NCBI RefSeq assembly: GCF_001592045.1
Contig: NZ_BCWB01000042.1
Coordinates: 1 to 64,000 of the forward strand
Direction of reading: 5' to 3'
Source: Thermobifida fusca NBRC 14071 = JCM 3263
Lineage (GTDB): Bacteria; Actinomycetota; Actinomycetes; Streptosporangiales; Streptosporangiaceae
DNA length: 64,000 nt
The first letter of the stretch is position 1. Each line of letters begins with the position of its first letter. Below, piece by piece: positions 8,896 through 16,927 of this stretch. Position numbers and translations under genes: made by a program. A model generated the notes under the pieces. That model worked only from the letters and a program-made list of their open reading frames with translations, did no database searches and was not told the DNA's origin.

Positions 8896-9660
8896 CTACT
8901 CTCCGGTCCAGACGGGCTTGCGCTTCTCCGCGAACGCCGCCGCCCCTTCTGCCGCGTCCCGGCTGGTGAAGACCGGGCCGGTGAGCTCATCCTGGCGCTG
9001 CCACCGCTCCGCAGCAGACCAGTCTGCGGACTCGACGATGACCTGCTTGGAGACCGCGACGGCCAGCGGCGCGTTCTCCGCGATCCGCGCGGCGAGCTCC
9101 CGAGCCCCGTCCAGCGCCTTCCCACTGGGGGTGATCCGGTTGACCAGCCCCAGTTCAGCGGCCCGCGGCGCATCCACGAAGTCGCCGGTCAGCGCGAACT
9201 CCATGGCGATATTGCGGGGGATGCGCTGCGGCAGGCGCAGCAGCCCGCCCGCGGCGGCCACCAGGCCCCGTTTGACCTCGGGGATGCCGAACTTCGCGTC
9301 TTCGGCGGCGACCACGAGGTCGCAGGCGAGCACCGCTTCAAACCCTCCGGCCAGCGCATAGCCTTCCACCGCCGCGATCAGCGGTTTACGCGGCGGACGC
9401 TGGGCGAAACCGCCGAACCCGCGCCCCTCGATGATCGGGACCTCCCCGGCGAGGAAGGCTTTGAGGTCCATTCCCGCGCAGAAGGTGCCGCCTGCCCCGG
9501 TGAGGATCCCGACCGTGAGGTCCTTGCGGGAGTCGAGGTCGTCCAAAGCCGCAGCGATCTGCTCGGCCACCGCGCGGTTCACCGCGTTCTTCGCCTGGGG
9601 CCGGTTGATGGTGATGACGGCGACCCCGTCTGCCGCTTCGTAGAGAACTTCGTCGGCCAT
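8896..9660 (-). CDS. Enoyl-CoA hydratase/isomerase family protein (crotonase)
   Basis: This 254-residue crotonase fold enzyme begins MADEVLYEAADGVAVITINR. The oxyanion-hole segments are TGAGGTFCAGMDLKAF and ALAGGFEAVLACD, and the second acidic residue position is in KFGIPEVKRG. The usual length is 250-290. It would hydrate or isomerise 2-enoyl-CoA esters. It lies 11 bases after the SDR dehydrogenase gene on the same strand, so the two probably form a beta-oxidation-like pair. The chain-length or branched-chain substrate is not determinable from sequence. Confidence 0.9.
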   Translation of the reverse strand: MADEVLYEAADGVAVITINRPQAKNAVNRAVAEQIAAALDDLDSRKDLTVGILTGAGGTFCAGMDLKAFLAGEVPIIEGRGFGGFAQRPPRKPLIAAVEGYALAGGFEAVLACDLVVAAEDAKFGIPEVKRGLVAAAGGLLRLPQRIPRNIAMEFALTGDFVDAPRAAELGLVNRITPSGKALDGARELAARIAENAPLAVAVSKQVIVESADWSAAERWQRQDELTGPVFTSRDAAEGAAAFAEKRKPVWTGE

Positions 9661-9671
9661 GCTTCCTTCCC

Positions 9672-10445
9672 CTACTTCGGCTGCATGCGCAGACCGCCAT
9701 CGATCCGCACCACTTCAGCGTTGATGTAGCTGATCTCCAGCAGTGCCCGGACCAGCTGGGCGAACTCCGCCGGGGTACCCAGGCGCTTGGGGAAAGGCAC
9801 CGGAGCAGCAAGCCGCTGCTTGAACTCCTCGGCTTCCGGCCCCTGGCCGTAGATCGGCGTATCAAGGATGCCGGGGGCGATCGTGTTGACGCGCACCCCG
9901 ACCGCGGCCAGGTCGCGGGCGGCGGGAACCGTCATCCCGATGATTCCGCCCTTGGACGAGGAGTAGGCGATCTGGCCGATCTGCCCCTCGATCCCGGCCA
10001 CGGAGGCGGTGTTGACGATCGCGCCGCGCTCACCGTCGTCGTTGATCGGCTCGGTTTTCGCCATCGCTGCTGCGGCTAGCCGCACCACGTTGAAGGTGCC
10101 GATCAGGTTGACGTCGATGATCTTGCGGAAGGAGGCGAGGTCATGCGGTGTACCGTCCCGGGCCACCGTGCGGGCCGCCCACGCGATGCCCGCACAAGAC
10201 ACCGCTGCTCGAAGCGGTTTCCCGGTGTCCACGGCGGCCTGGACCGCCGCCTGCACCTGGTCCTCGTCGGCGACGTCGGTGCGGACGAAGACACCGCCGA
10301 CTTCCTTTGCCAGGGCCTCACCGCGTTCCGTGTTGACGTCCGCGATGACGACGGTCGCTCCAGCCGCCGTCAACTCCCGGACCGTTGCTTCTCCCAGACC
10401 GCTTGCGCCGCCGGATACGAGGGCGGCAACTCCGTTCAGTTCCAT
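9672..10445 (-). CDS. SDR 3-hydroxyacyl-CoA dehydrogenase-like protein
   Basis: This 257-residue short-chain dehydrogenase has the NAD motif SGGASGLGEAT near the N-terminus, the NNAG-equivalent VSCAGIAW, and active-site YSSSKGG. It resembles the HSD17B10-like type II 3-hydroxyacyl-CoA dehydrogenases often paired with crotonases in actinomycetes. ATG 10445 (MELNGVAALV) is preferred over GTG 10454. The upstream gap carries an inverted repeat that is shared with the thiolase promoter at 33862. Confidence 0.88.
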   Translation of the reverse strand: MELNGVAALVSGGASGLGEATVRELTAAGATVVIADVNTERGEALAKEVGGVFVRTDVADEDQVQAAVQAAVDTGKPLRAAVSCAGIAWAARTVARDGTPHDLASFRKIIDVNLIGTFNVVRLAAAAMAKTEPINDDGERGAIVNTASVAGIEGQIGQIAYSSSKGGIIGMTVPAARDLAAVGVRVNTIAPGILDTPIYGQGPEAEEFKQRLAAPVPFPKRLGTPAEFAQLVRALLEISYINAEVVRIDGGLRMQPK

Positions 10446-10481
10446 GGGGCGCACTCTATTAAGCAGCCCACCAAAAAACTA

Positions 10482-10495
10482 GAACGACGTTCGGT
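10482..10495. promoter_or_regulatory. Candidate operator upstream of the SDR-crotonase pair
   Basis: GAACG-A-CGTTC is a perfect 11-base palindrome 37 bases upstream of the SDR start. Read on the minus strand, the site is ACCGAACGTCGTTC. The same ACCGAACG-N3-TTC core occurs at 33862-33878 in front of the thiolase gene. It resembles the half-sites of TetR-family fatty-acid regulators (inference). The rest of the divergent gap to 10772 shows only a ribosome binding site. Confidence 0.5.
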
Positions 10496-10772
10496 GTGGT
10501 GGGGAATTTCCCATCCCCCTACAGTGCTACTTCCGACATCCTGCACTCGCCCAGCCCGGGAAGTCCGCGACGGAACCGACCCCCATCGTGGAGGTTTTCA
10601 CCACCAATATGGATGTCCGCACAGAAGTGTCGCCCCTACACTTTCCTATTCACCCACCAGGGCGTTGGACCGGGCATGCCTCCCCGTCCGATCGACCCCC
10701 GGGTACTCCGTGCCGTCCCGGCACCCCTCTCCCCTGGTTGCGAGCGCGTCCGTCCGGGCGAAGGAGGCATCT

Positions 10773-11603
10773 GTGAGCGAGTGGTTCGCCGTCCACATCG
10801 TGGCCACTGGCCGCTTGCCGCTCTTCAGCTTCTTTGTCGCATTCGTCGCCGGTTTCCTGATGATCCGCTGCAGTGTGCGGATGATCCGTGCCCGAGTGCG
10901 GTGGTGGCCCGGAAACCTCACCCCGTTCGGACTCCACATCCACCACGTGGTCTTCGGAGTAGCGTTCATGCTGATCGGCGGGGTCGCCGGGCTGCTCATC
11001 ACCGACCGCGACGGCGCAGCCATGGCGACCGCCGCTGCCCTGTTCGGTTTCGGCGCCGCCCTCGTCCTCGACGAGTTCGCGCTGATCCTGCATCTGCGGG
11101 ACGTGTACTGGACCGAACAGGGGCGCACCTCGGTCGACGCGGTGTTCGTCGCCATCGCCCTCAGCGGCCTGCTCCTGACCGGGCTGCGCCCCGTGGGCTG
11201 GGGGCTGTGGGGGATCACCGTGGACACCACCATCACCCAGATCGGGATGGTCGCGCTCATCCTCATCAACTTCGCGGGCGCCGCGGTGAGCCTGCTCAAA
11301 GGCAAGATCTGGAGCGGCATCATCGGGATCTTCATCCCCGTGATCAGCATCATCACCGCGATCCGCCTCGCCGTGCCCGGCTCCCCGTGGGCGCGGTGGC
11401 GCTACCCGGAAGGATCCGCCAAACTCGCCGCCGCGATCCGCCGCGACCAGCGACTGCGCCGCCCGTTCATCCGCGCCAAAATCTGGTTCCAGGAACTCAT
11501 CGCCGGGCGCCACGACCTCATCCTGGAACCTTCCCCCGCGTTCCACCAGCAGCTCCCGACTGTTTCGGAGCGGTCAACCCCACCGGTCCGCCACGTCGAC
11601 TAG
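10773..11603 (+). CDS. Multi-spanning membrane protein of unknown function
   Basis: The product is 276 residues starting at GTG 10773, with a strong AAGGAGG (10761-10767) 5 bases upstream. It has about six or seven hydrophobic segments. One early segment contains a conspicuous GLHIHHVVFGVAFMLIGG stretch with three His, and a later one holds an LDEFALILHLRD stretch with Asp, Glu and His residues, which could bind metal. The soluble C-terminal tail (about 60 residues) is rich in Arg. I do not recognise the family. It is followed 9 bases later by a ROK kinase gene and may be cotranscribed with it. Confidence 0.75.
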   Translation: MSEWFAVHIVATGRLPLFSFFVAFVAGFLMIRCSVRMIRARVRWWPGNLTPFGLHIHHVVFGVAFMLIGGVAGLLITDRDGAAMATAAALFGFGAALVLDEFALILHLRDVYWTEQGRTSVDAVFVAIALSGLLLTGLRPVGWGLWGITVDTTITQIGMVALILINFAGAAVSLLKGKIWSGIIGIFIPVISIITAIRLAVPGSPWARWRYPEGSAKLAAAIRRDQRLRRPFIRAKIWFQELIAGRHDLILEPSPAFHQQLPTVSERSTPPVRHVD

Positions 11604-11612
11604 TGTCACCGC

Positions 11613-12698
11613 GTGGTCTTCACGCGAACAACTGGACGCCGCACACGCGGACTCGTCATCGGCATCGACATCGGAGGTACGAAAGTCGCGGGAGGTGTCG
11701 TCACCCCCGCCGGACACGTACTGGACCGGATACGCACAGAAACCCCAGACCGCAGCAAAAGCCCCAAAATCGTCGAAGACACCATCGTCGACGTCGTCGA
11801 ACAGTTACGCCGCGACCATCGCATCCAGGCAGTCGGCATCGGCGCCGCCGGATTCGTCGACGCACGGCGCTCCACTGTCCTCTTCGCCCCTCACCTGTCC
11901 TGGCGCGATGAACCGTTGCGGGAAGCGCTCCAGGACCGGCTCGGGCTTCCCGTCATCGTGGAGAACGACGCCAACGCCGCAGCATGGGCCGAAACCCGCT
12001 TCGGCGCTGGACGCGGCGTCCGCGATGCCGTCGTGGTGAACCTCGGCACCGGCATCGGCGGAGCCATCATCATCGACGGCGCACTGCGGCGCGGCCGCTA
12101 CGGGCTGGCTGGAGAGTTCGGCCACATGGTTGTCGTGCCCGACGGGCACCGCTGCGAATGCGGCAACCGGGGCTGCTGGGAACAGTACGCCAGCGGCAAC
12201 GCGCTGACCCGGGAGGCCCGGGAACTCGCCGCGGCGCATTCGCCCATGGCTTCCCGCCTGCTCGACGCGGCAGGCGGCGACCCCGCCCAGATCACTGGGC
12301 CGCTGGTCACCGCCCTCGCCCGTGAAGGCGACCGCGCCTGCATCGAACTCTTGGAAGACCTCGGCGCCTGGCTCGGCGCCGGACTAGCAAACCTCGCCGC
12401 GGCGTTCGACCCGGAACTGTTCATCATCGGCGGCGGGGTGTGCGAAGCCGACGAACTGCTGCTCGCTCCGGCGCGCGCCCACTTCCACCGCGCGCTCACC
12501 GGCCGCGGCCATCGGCCCGAAGCCCGGATCGTGCGGGCCGCTCTCGGCAACGACGCCGGGCTGATCGGCGCCGCTGACCTGGCCCGCAGCCTTCCCCTCC
12601 GCGGGCTCCGGCTGCCGGGAGGTGCGGCGCGGTCCCGGCTCTTCTTCCGCCCGCCGGGACCGCGACCGCGGCGGTCAGGGGTGCGGGGTGTCGACTAG
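11613..12698 (+). CDS. ROK family sugar kinase, glucokinase-like
   Basis: This 361-residue protein has the ATP-binding phosphate-1 motif IGIDIGGTKVAGGV at the N-terminus, sugar-binding VENDANAAAW with the catalytic Asp, NLGTGIGGAII, and the ROK zinc signature (GEFGHM, then CECGNRGCWEQ). These identify a ROK glucokinase or N-acyl-hexosamine kinase; glucokinase is the commonest function in actinomycetes. The Pro/Arg-rich 40-residue C-terminal tail is extra relative to the family core. Its last 24 bases overlap the convergent radical SAM gene. Confidence 0.87.
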   Translation: MVFTRTTGRRTRGLVIGIDIGGTKVAGGVVTPAGHVLDRIRTETPDRSKSPKIVEDTIVDVVEQLRRDHRIQAVGIGAAGFVDARRSTVLFAPHLSWRDEPLREALQDRLGLPVIVENDANAAAWAETRFGAGRGVRDAVVVNLGTGIGGAIIIDGALRRGRYGLAGEFGHMVVVPDGHRCECGNRGCWEQYASGNALTREARELAAAHSPMASRLLDAAGGDPAQITGPLVTALAREGDRACIELLEDLGAWLGAGLANLAAAFDPELFIIGGGVCEADELLLAPARAHFHRALTGRGHRPEARIVRAALGNDAGLIGAADLARSLPLRGLRLPGGAARSRLFFRPPGPRPRRSGVRGVD

Positions 12699-14036
12699 CG
12701 CACCAGGCTCGCTGGGCGCTTCCTCCTCGTAAGGGAAGCGGGTGGCGCCCAGCGCGGGCTTCAAATCGAACAGCCACACCGCCTTCTCGTCGTACTTGGC
12801 GAAGAACGGGCGGTTGACCAGCTCGGGGTTCCGGGCCTGGATGAAGTGGAGCATGAACACCTTCTCACCGTTGATCTCGGTGATGCCGTCCACGCACACC
12901 TTGCCCGGGGTCGCCGACATCGACGGGCCCCGCACCGTCCGCGCCAGACCCGACACGCTGTTGTAGGCCTTGCGGAAAATCTCGTAGGCCTGGGCGAGCG
13001 GCACCGCGAAGTAGTCCTGCGGCCCGGTGTCGCGCTCCACGAACATGTAGTAGGGGATCATGCCGAGCCGCACCTGGGTGCGCCACATGGTCGCCCAGGT
13101 CTCCGAGGAGTCGTTGATCGTGCGGATCAGCGGCGCCTGGGTGCGGATGACCGCGCCGGTGTCACGGATCCGCCGCACCGCCTCCCGCACGATGTCCGGC
13201 TCCAGCTCCCGCGGGTGCGAGAAGTGCGCCATGAACGCCAGGTTCTTGCCGGAGTTCACGACCTGTTCGAACAGGCGGAGCGTGTCATCGGCGTCCGGGT
13301 CGGTGACAAACCGCTGCGGCCAGTAGGCCAGCGCCTTGGTGCCGATACGGATCGACTCCAGCGTCTCCACCTCGAGCAGCGGCTCGATGTAGCGGCGCAG
13401 CACCGCCTCGCCCATGATCATCGGGTCACCGCCGGTCAGCAGGACACCGGTGACCTCGGGGTGCTGCCGCAGGTAGGCCACCAGGCGGTCGATCTCGTCG
13501 GAGGCCATCTTCAGGTCGGGCTCTCCCACGAACTGCGCCCAGCGGAAGCAGTAAGTGCAGTAGGAGTGGCAGGTCTGTCCCTGCTTGGGGAAGAACAGCA
13601 CAGTCTCCGGGTACTTGTGCTGCACGCCCGGCATGGGCTCGTCGTCCATCTTGGGTAGGTTGAGCTGCAGCTGCCCAGCCGGGTGGGGGTTGAGTCTGGC
13701 TCGCACCTCACTGGCGACCCGGTTGATCTCCTGGCGGGGCGCGTCCTTGCGCAGCAGGTCGGCAATGCGCGCCACATCCGCTTCGGGAAGCATGTCCGCC
13801 TGCGGGAAAGTCAGCCGGTAGATGGGGTCGTCGGGAGCAGCGTCCCAGTCGATGAGCTCGTCGATGACATACGAGTTGACCCGGAACGGCAGAACCGTGG
13901 CCACCGCGCGGATCGCGAGCCGCTCTTCTTCCCCGAATCCCGCACGGGCGGTCAATTCATCGAGGTGTTTCGACGTGTAGGCACGAAACCGGCGGCCAGC
14001 GGACGCCTGGGGTGCCATGTCGTGCGTCAAGCTCAC
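12675..14036 (-). CDS. KamA-family radical SAM protein (lysine 2,3-aminomutase-like)
   Basis: This 453-residue protein has the radical SAM cluster motif C156-x3-C160-x2-C163 (CHSYCTYCF) and the following LLTGGDPMI (SAM binding). This places it in the lysine 2,3-aminomutase (KamA) family. The canonical glycine-rich PLP segment (PGGGGK) is reduced here to SATPGKV, with Lys379 the only plausible PLP lysine. The aspartates that bind the lysine substrate are also not obvious. It may be a PLP-dependent aminomutase with altered substrate, or a radical SAM enzyme that no longer uses PLP. It stands alone and is convergent with the ROK kinase. Confidence 0.8.
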   Translation of the reverse strand: MSLTHDMAPQASAGRRFRAYTSKHLDELTARAGFGEEERLAIRAVATVLPFRVNSYVIDELIDWDAAPDDPIYRLTFPQADMLPEADVARIADLLRKDAPRQEINRVASEVRARLNPHPAGQLQLNLPKMDDEPMPGVQHKYPETVLFFPKQGQTCHSYCTYCFRWAQFVGEPDLKMASDEIDRLVAYLRQHPEVTGVLLTGGDPMIMGEAVLRRYIEPLLEVETLESIRIGTKALAYWPQRFVTDPDADDTLRLFEQVVNSGKNLAFMAHFSHPRELEPDIVREAVRRIRDTGAVIRTQAPLIRTINDSSETWATMWRTQVRLGMIPYYMFVERDTGPQDYFAVPLAQAYEIFRKAYNSVSGLARTVRGPSMSATPGKVCVDGITEINGEKVFMLHFIQARNPELVNRPFFAKYDEKAVWLFDLKPALGATRFPYEEEAPSEPGALVDTPHP

Positions 14037-14057
14037 GTCTCTCCTCTCGTATCACAT

Positions 14058-14092
14058 GTCACTCGGTCAACGGTTGGCCAACCATAAGTGAC
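14058..14092. promoter_or_regulatory. Nested palindromes upstream of the KamA-like gene
   Basis: A perfect 12-bp palindrome GGTTGGCCAACC (14072-14083) lies inside a wider inverted pair GTCACT (14058-14063) / AGTGAC (14087-14092), 22-56 bases upstream of the KamA-like start. The spacing suggests a dimeric repressor site. Beyond it, up to the plsX ribosome binding site at 14408, I see no gene. Confidence 0.5.
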
Positions 14093-14417
14093 ATTGCGGT
14101 CGCACTGTGTGCGCACATCGGACTCGTTGTTGACCTTGTTGGCGCGGTCCGGGGGTGACAGGGGCTGCGTCGCCCCCGTTCACATGCGAAGTCCGATTCC
14201 GGCAGGCTTTCTACCCTATTCATCCCCTTGTGGGGCGAGAATTCCGGATACGGCATTATCCAGAAAACACAGCAATTTCCCAGCTTCCCGACTGGATGAC
14301 GGTGCTCTGACACCCGGGTCCCCCCATAGTGCCCACTTGCCGACAAGGAGGAATACCCTGACGCCAGGGACGCATCGGTCTGGTCCGCTACCGCGTCCCA
14401 CCCGCACGAGGAGCCCC

Positions 14418-15500
14418 ATGAGCAGTCCAGTCACCGCCCAGCGGCCTCCGGCCGCCCCGCCCCTGATCGCGGTCGACGCGATGGGCGGGGACCACGCGCC
14501 TCGCGAGATCGTCGCCGGAGCGGTACGCGCTGTGCGCGAGCACGGACTGCGCCTCGCCCTGGTGGGACGCTCCTCCGAGCTCGCCCCCCTCGTCGCAGCG
14601 GAACAAGCAGCCCGGGAACTACCCATCGTGCACGCCGAGGAAGCCTTGGCCATGCACGAGGGGGCGCTCGCCGCCTGGCGGCGGGCTCGCTCCAGTGTCG
14701 CGGTGGGCTGCAAACTGGTCCGGCAGGGCACCGCCGCTGCCCTCGTCTCCGCCGGTTCTACCGGCGGAGTGGTCTCCACCGCCACGGTCCGCCTGCGTAC
14801 GCTCCCTGGCGTGCTCCGTCCCGCGCTTGCCCTTGTCCTCCCCACCACCCCCACACCGACGATCCTGCTCGACGCTGGCGCTAACGCCGACGCCAAGCCG
14901 GAAATGCTGGTGCAATTCGCCCATCTAGGAGCAGCCTACGCACGGGTCGGACACGGCATCGCCGAACCACGAGTAGGCATCCTCACTATCGGCTCTGAAC
15001 CGGGCAAAGGCAACAAACTAGCCCGACGAGCGGCGGAACTGCTCTCCGCGAACGCCACGGAAGACCGCCTGGACTTCCGCGGCAACATCGAAGGCCACGA
15101 CCTGCTCGCCGGCCTCGTGGACGTGGTCGTCACCGACGGCTTCACAGGCAATGTTGCCCTGAAATCGGTGGAAGGCGCGGTCCGTTTCGCGTTCGACGAA
15201 ATCCGCGCGGCACTCACCTCCAGCCCGCTGGCCCGGTTCGGCACCCTGTTCCAGCGCCGTGCGCTCCGAGAACTGCGGACCCGGTTCGACTCCGAAACCT
15301 ACGGCGGCGCAGTCCTGCTCGGCCTCAACGGCACCGTGGTCATCGCCCACGGCGCCAGCCGCGCCGAAGGCATCGCCCACGCCTGCCTGCTCGCCCACAA
15401 CCTGGTGGTGGGCCGCATCACCGACCAGATCCGCCGCGGCATCGCAGGCGTGAGCCGCACCCCTTCCTGGCTGCACCGGCTCAGCGCCCCCGAAGAGTAA
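14418..15500 (+). CDS. plsX: Phosphate acyltransferase PlsX
   Basis: The product is 360 residues from ATG 14418, with GAGGAG 5-10 bases upstream; the longer open frame upstream has no support. It shows the PlsX signature IAVDAMGGDHAPREIV, then SAGSTGG, DAGANADAKPEML and NIEGHDLL segments. PlsX makes acyl-phosphate from acyl-ACP, the donor for PlsY in phospholipid synthesis. The gene is not next to fabD, rpmF or rnc as it is in many bacteria. The slightly long N-terminus is Pro/Ala-rich. Confidence 0.93.
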   Translation: MSSPVTAQRPPAAPPLIAVDAMGGDHAPREIVAGAVRAVREHGLRLALVGRSSELAPLVAAEQAARELPIVHAEEALAMHEGALAAWRRARSSVAVGCKLVRQGTAAALVSAGSTGGVVSTATVRLRTLPGVLRPALALVLPTTPTPTILLDAGANADAKPEMLVQFAHLGAAYARVGHGIAEPRVGILTIGSEPGKGNKLARRAAELLSANATEDRLDFRGNIEGHDLLAGLVDVVVTDGFTGNVALKSVEGAVRFAFDEIRAALTSSPLARFGTLFQRRALRELRTRFDSETYGGAVLLGLNGTVVIAHGASRAEGIAHACLLAHNLVVGRITDQIRRGIAGVSRTPSWLHRLSAPEE

Positions 15501-15552
15501 CCACCACCACGCGCGGTTCCCCTCCCCGTTGCGCAACCGGCATTCTTGTCAA

Positions 15553-16878
15553 GTGACCGACGTGACCGACGAACCTCCCCACCGTTCCCCTGCCGGCACG
15601 ACAGCGGCAGTGCTCCTCACCGTGGCAGCCGTCATGGTCACCGGGGTAGTGACTTTGGCGACTGTCCGCTCCCACACCCCCTCCCCGCTGGAGCGCACCG
15701 ACGCCGACGTGGTCGCCGACGCGCTGCCCCGCCTCGAGTTCGTCCGGGAAGCACTGCACGAGGGAGCGGGCACGGCGATGCAGGAGCTGTTCCCCGAGGG
15801 GTACTTCTTCACGCACGCGCTGTACGGGCTGACGTGGCTGTCCGTGGCCCAGCGCGACCCCGACCTGCAGGACCGAGCGTTACGGGAGGCCCGCTGGTCC
15901 CTCAAACGGCTCTACTCCCCCGAAGGCACGGGACCGTTCTCCTCGGTTGCAGTCCCCGCCTACGGTGTATTCCACGCGGGCTGGAGCGCCTGGCTGCGCG
16001 GACAGATCGTGGCTGTCGCGGGCGGACCAGAGCAGGCTCCCGAGGAGATGGCCGCGCTCGACGCCGCCGCTGAAGAGATCGCCGAAGCGTTCGAAGCCTC
16101 CCTCGCCCACGGCACCCCCTACCTCACCTCCTATCCCGGCCAAGCGTGGCCGGTGGACAACGTCGTCGCCATGGCGGCCCTGCGACTCCGCGACCACCTG
16201 GCAGGCGAGGACCGCTACGCCGCACTGTTCCGCCTGTGGATGACCGAGGTGCGCGCCCGGCTCGACCCTGCCACCGGGCTCATCCCGCATCGGGTCGACC
16301 CCGTGACCGGACACCCGGTCGAAGGGGCGCGCGGCACTTCCCAGACACTGCTGCTGCGGTTCCTGTTCGAAATCGACCCAGAGTGGGCGGCCGCCGACTA
16401 CACCGTGTTCCGGGAGCTCTTCGCCTCCGAGCACGCGATGCTGCCGGGGGTGCGCGAATATCCGCGGGGCAACCGCTCCCCCGGGGACGTCGACTCCGGT
16501 CCGCTGATCTTCGGCCTGTCCGCTTCCGCGAGCACTGTTGCTCTCGCTGGAAGCATCCTCGCGCAGGACACCGCCACGGCCGACGCCCTCACCGGGTTCG
16601 CCGAGGCCACCGGCATGGCCGTGGAATGGCGGGGCAAACGCCGCTACCTCGGCGGGGTGCTCCCGGTCGGTGACGCGTTCCTCATGTGGGCACTGACCAC
16701 GGTCCCGACCGTGCCGGACCGGATCCCGGCCGCTCCCACCACCACCGTCTCCCCGTGGTGGCGGGTGCCGTGGTATGCGCTGACCCTGCTCCCCATCGCA
16801 GCCCTGTGGTGGATCGTCCTCGTCCGCTGGCGCTCCCTTCGCCCGCCCCGTCCCGTACCGGAGCGAAGTGACCCGTGA
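15553..16878 (+). CDS. Membrane-anchored protein of unknown function with helical-toroid-like domain
   Basis: The product is 441 residues from GTG 15553 (TTG 15529 is an alternative; neither has a strong ribosome binding site). One hydrophobic segment near residues 18-40 (AAVLLTVAAVMVTGVV) and another near the C-terminus (WYALTLLPIAALWWIVLV) flank a large extracellular domain. That domain is rich in amphipathic helices and contains YLTSYPGQAWPVDN, IPHRVDPVTGHPVEGARGTS and VDSGPLIFGLSASAS. These aromatic, Asp-rich blocks recall (alpha/alpha)6-toroid enzymes, but I cannot assign a family. The gene lies between plsX and argS on the same strand. Confidence 0.7.
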   Translation: MTDVTDEPPHRSPAGTTAAVLLTVAAVMVTGVVTLATVRSHTPSPLERTDADVVADALPRLEFVREALHEGAGTAMQELFPEGYFFTHALYGLTWLSVAQRDPDLQDRALREARWSLKRLYSPEGTGPFSSVAVPAYGVFHAGWSAWLRGQIVAVAGGPEQAPEEMAALDAAAEEIAEAFEASLAHGTPYLTSYPGQAWPVDNVVAMAALRLRDHLAGEDRYAALFRLWMTEVRARLDPATGLIPHRVDPVTGHPVEGARGTSQTLLLRFLFEIDPEWAAADYTVFRELFASEHAMLPGVREYPRGNRSPGDVDSGPLIFGLSASASTVALAGSILAQDTATADALTGFAEATGMAVEWRGKRRYLGGVLPVGDAFLMWALTTVPTVPDRIPAAPTTTVSPWWRVPWYALTLLPIAALWWIVLVRWRSLRPPRPVPERSDP

Positions 16879-16927
16879 TGACCTGCTCTTTCCGCGAAGT
16901 GGTCTCGCCACTCACTAAGCTGAGGAC

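Noticed and set aside
10496-11911. 471-codon plus-strand frame overlapping the membrane protein and the ROK kinase
   Set aside because: It is very rich in Arg/His/Pro, as expected from a shifted frame of GC-rich genes, and the two real genes have clear starts and motifs.
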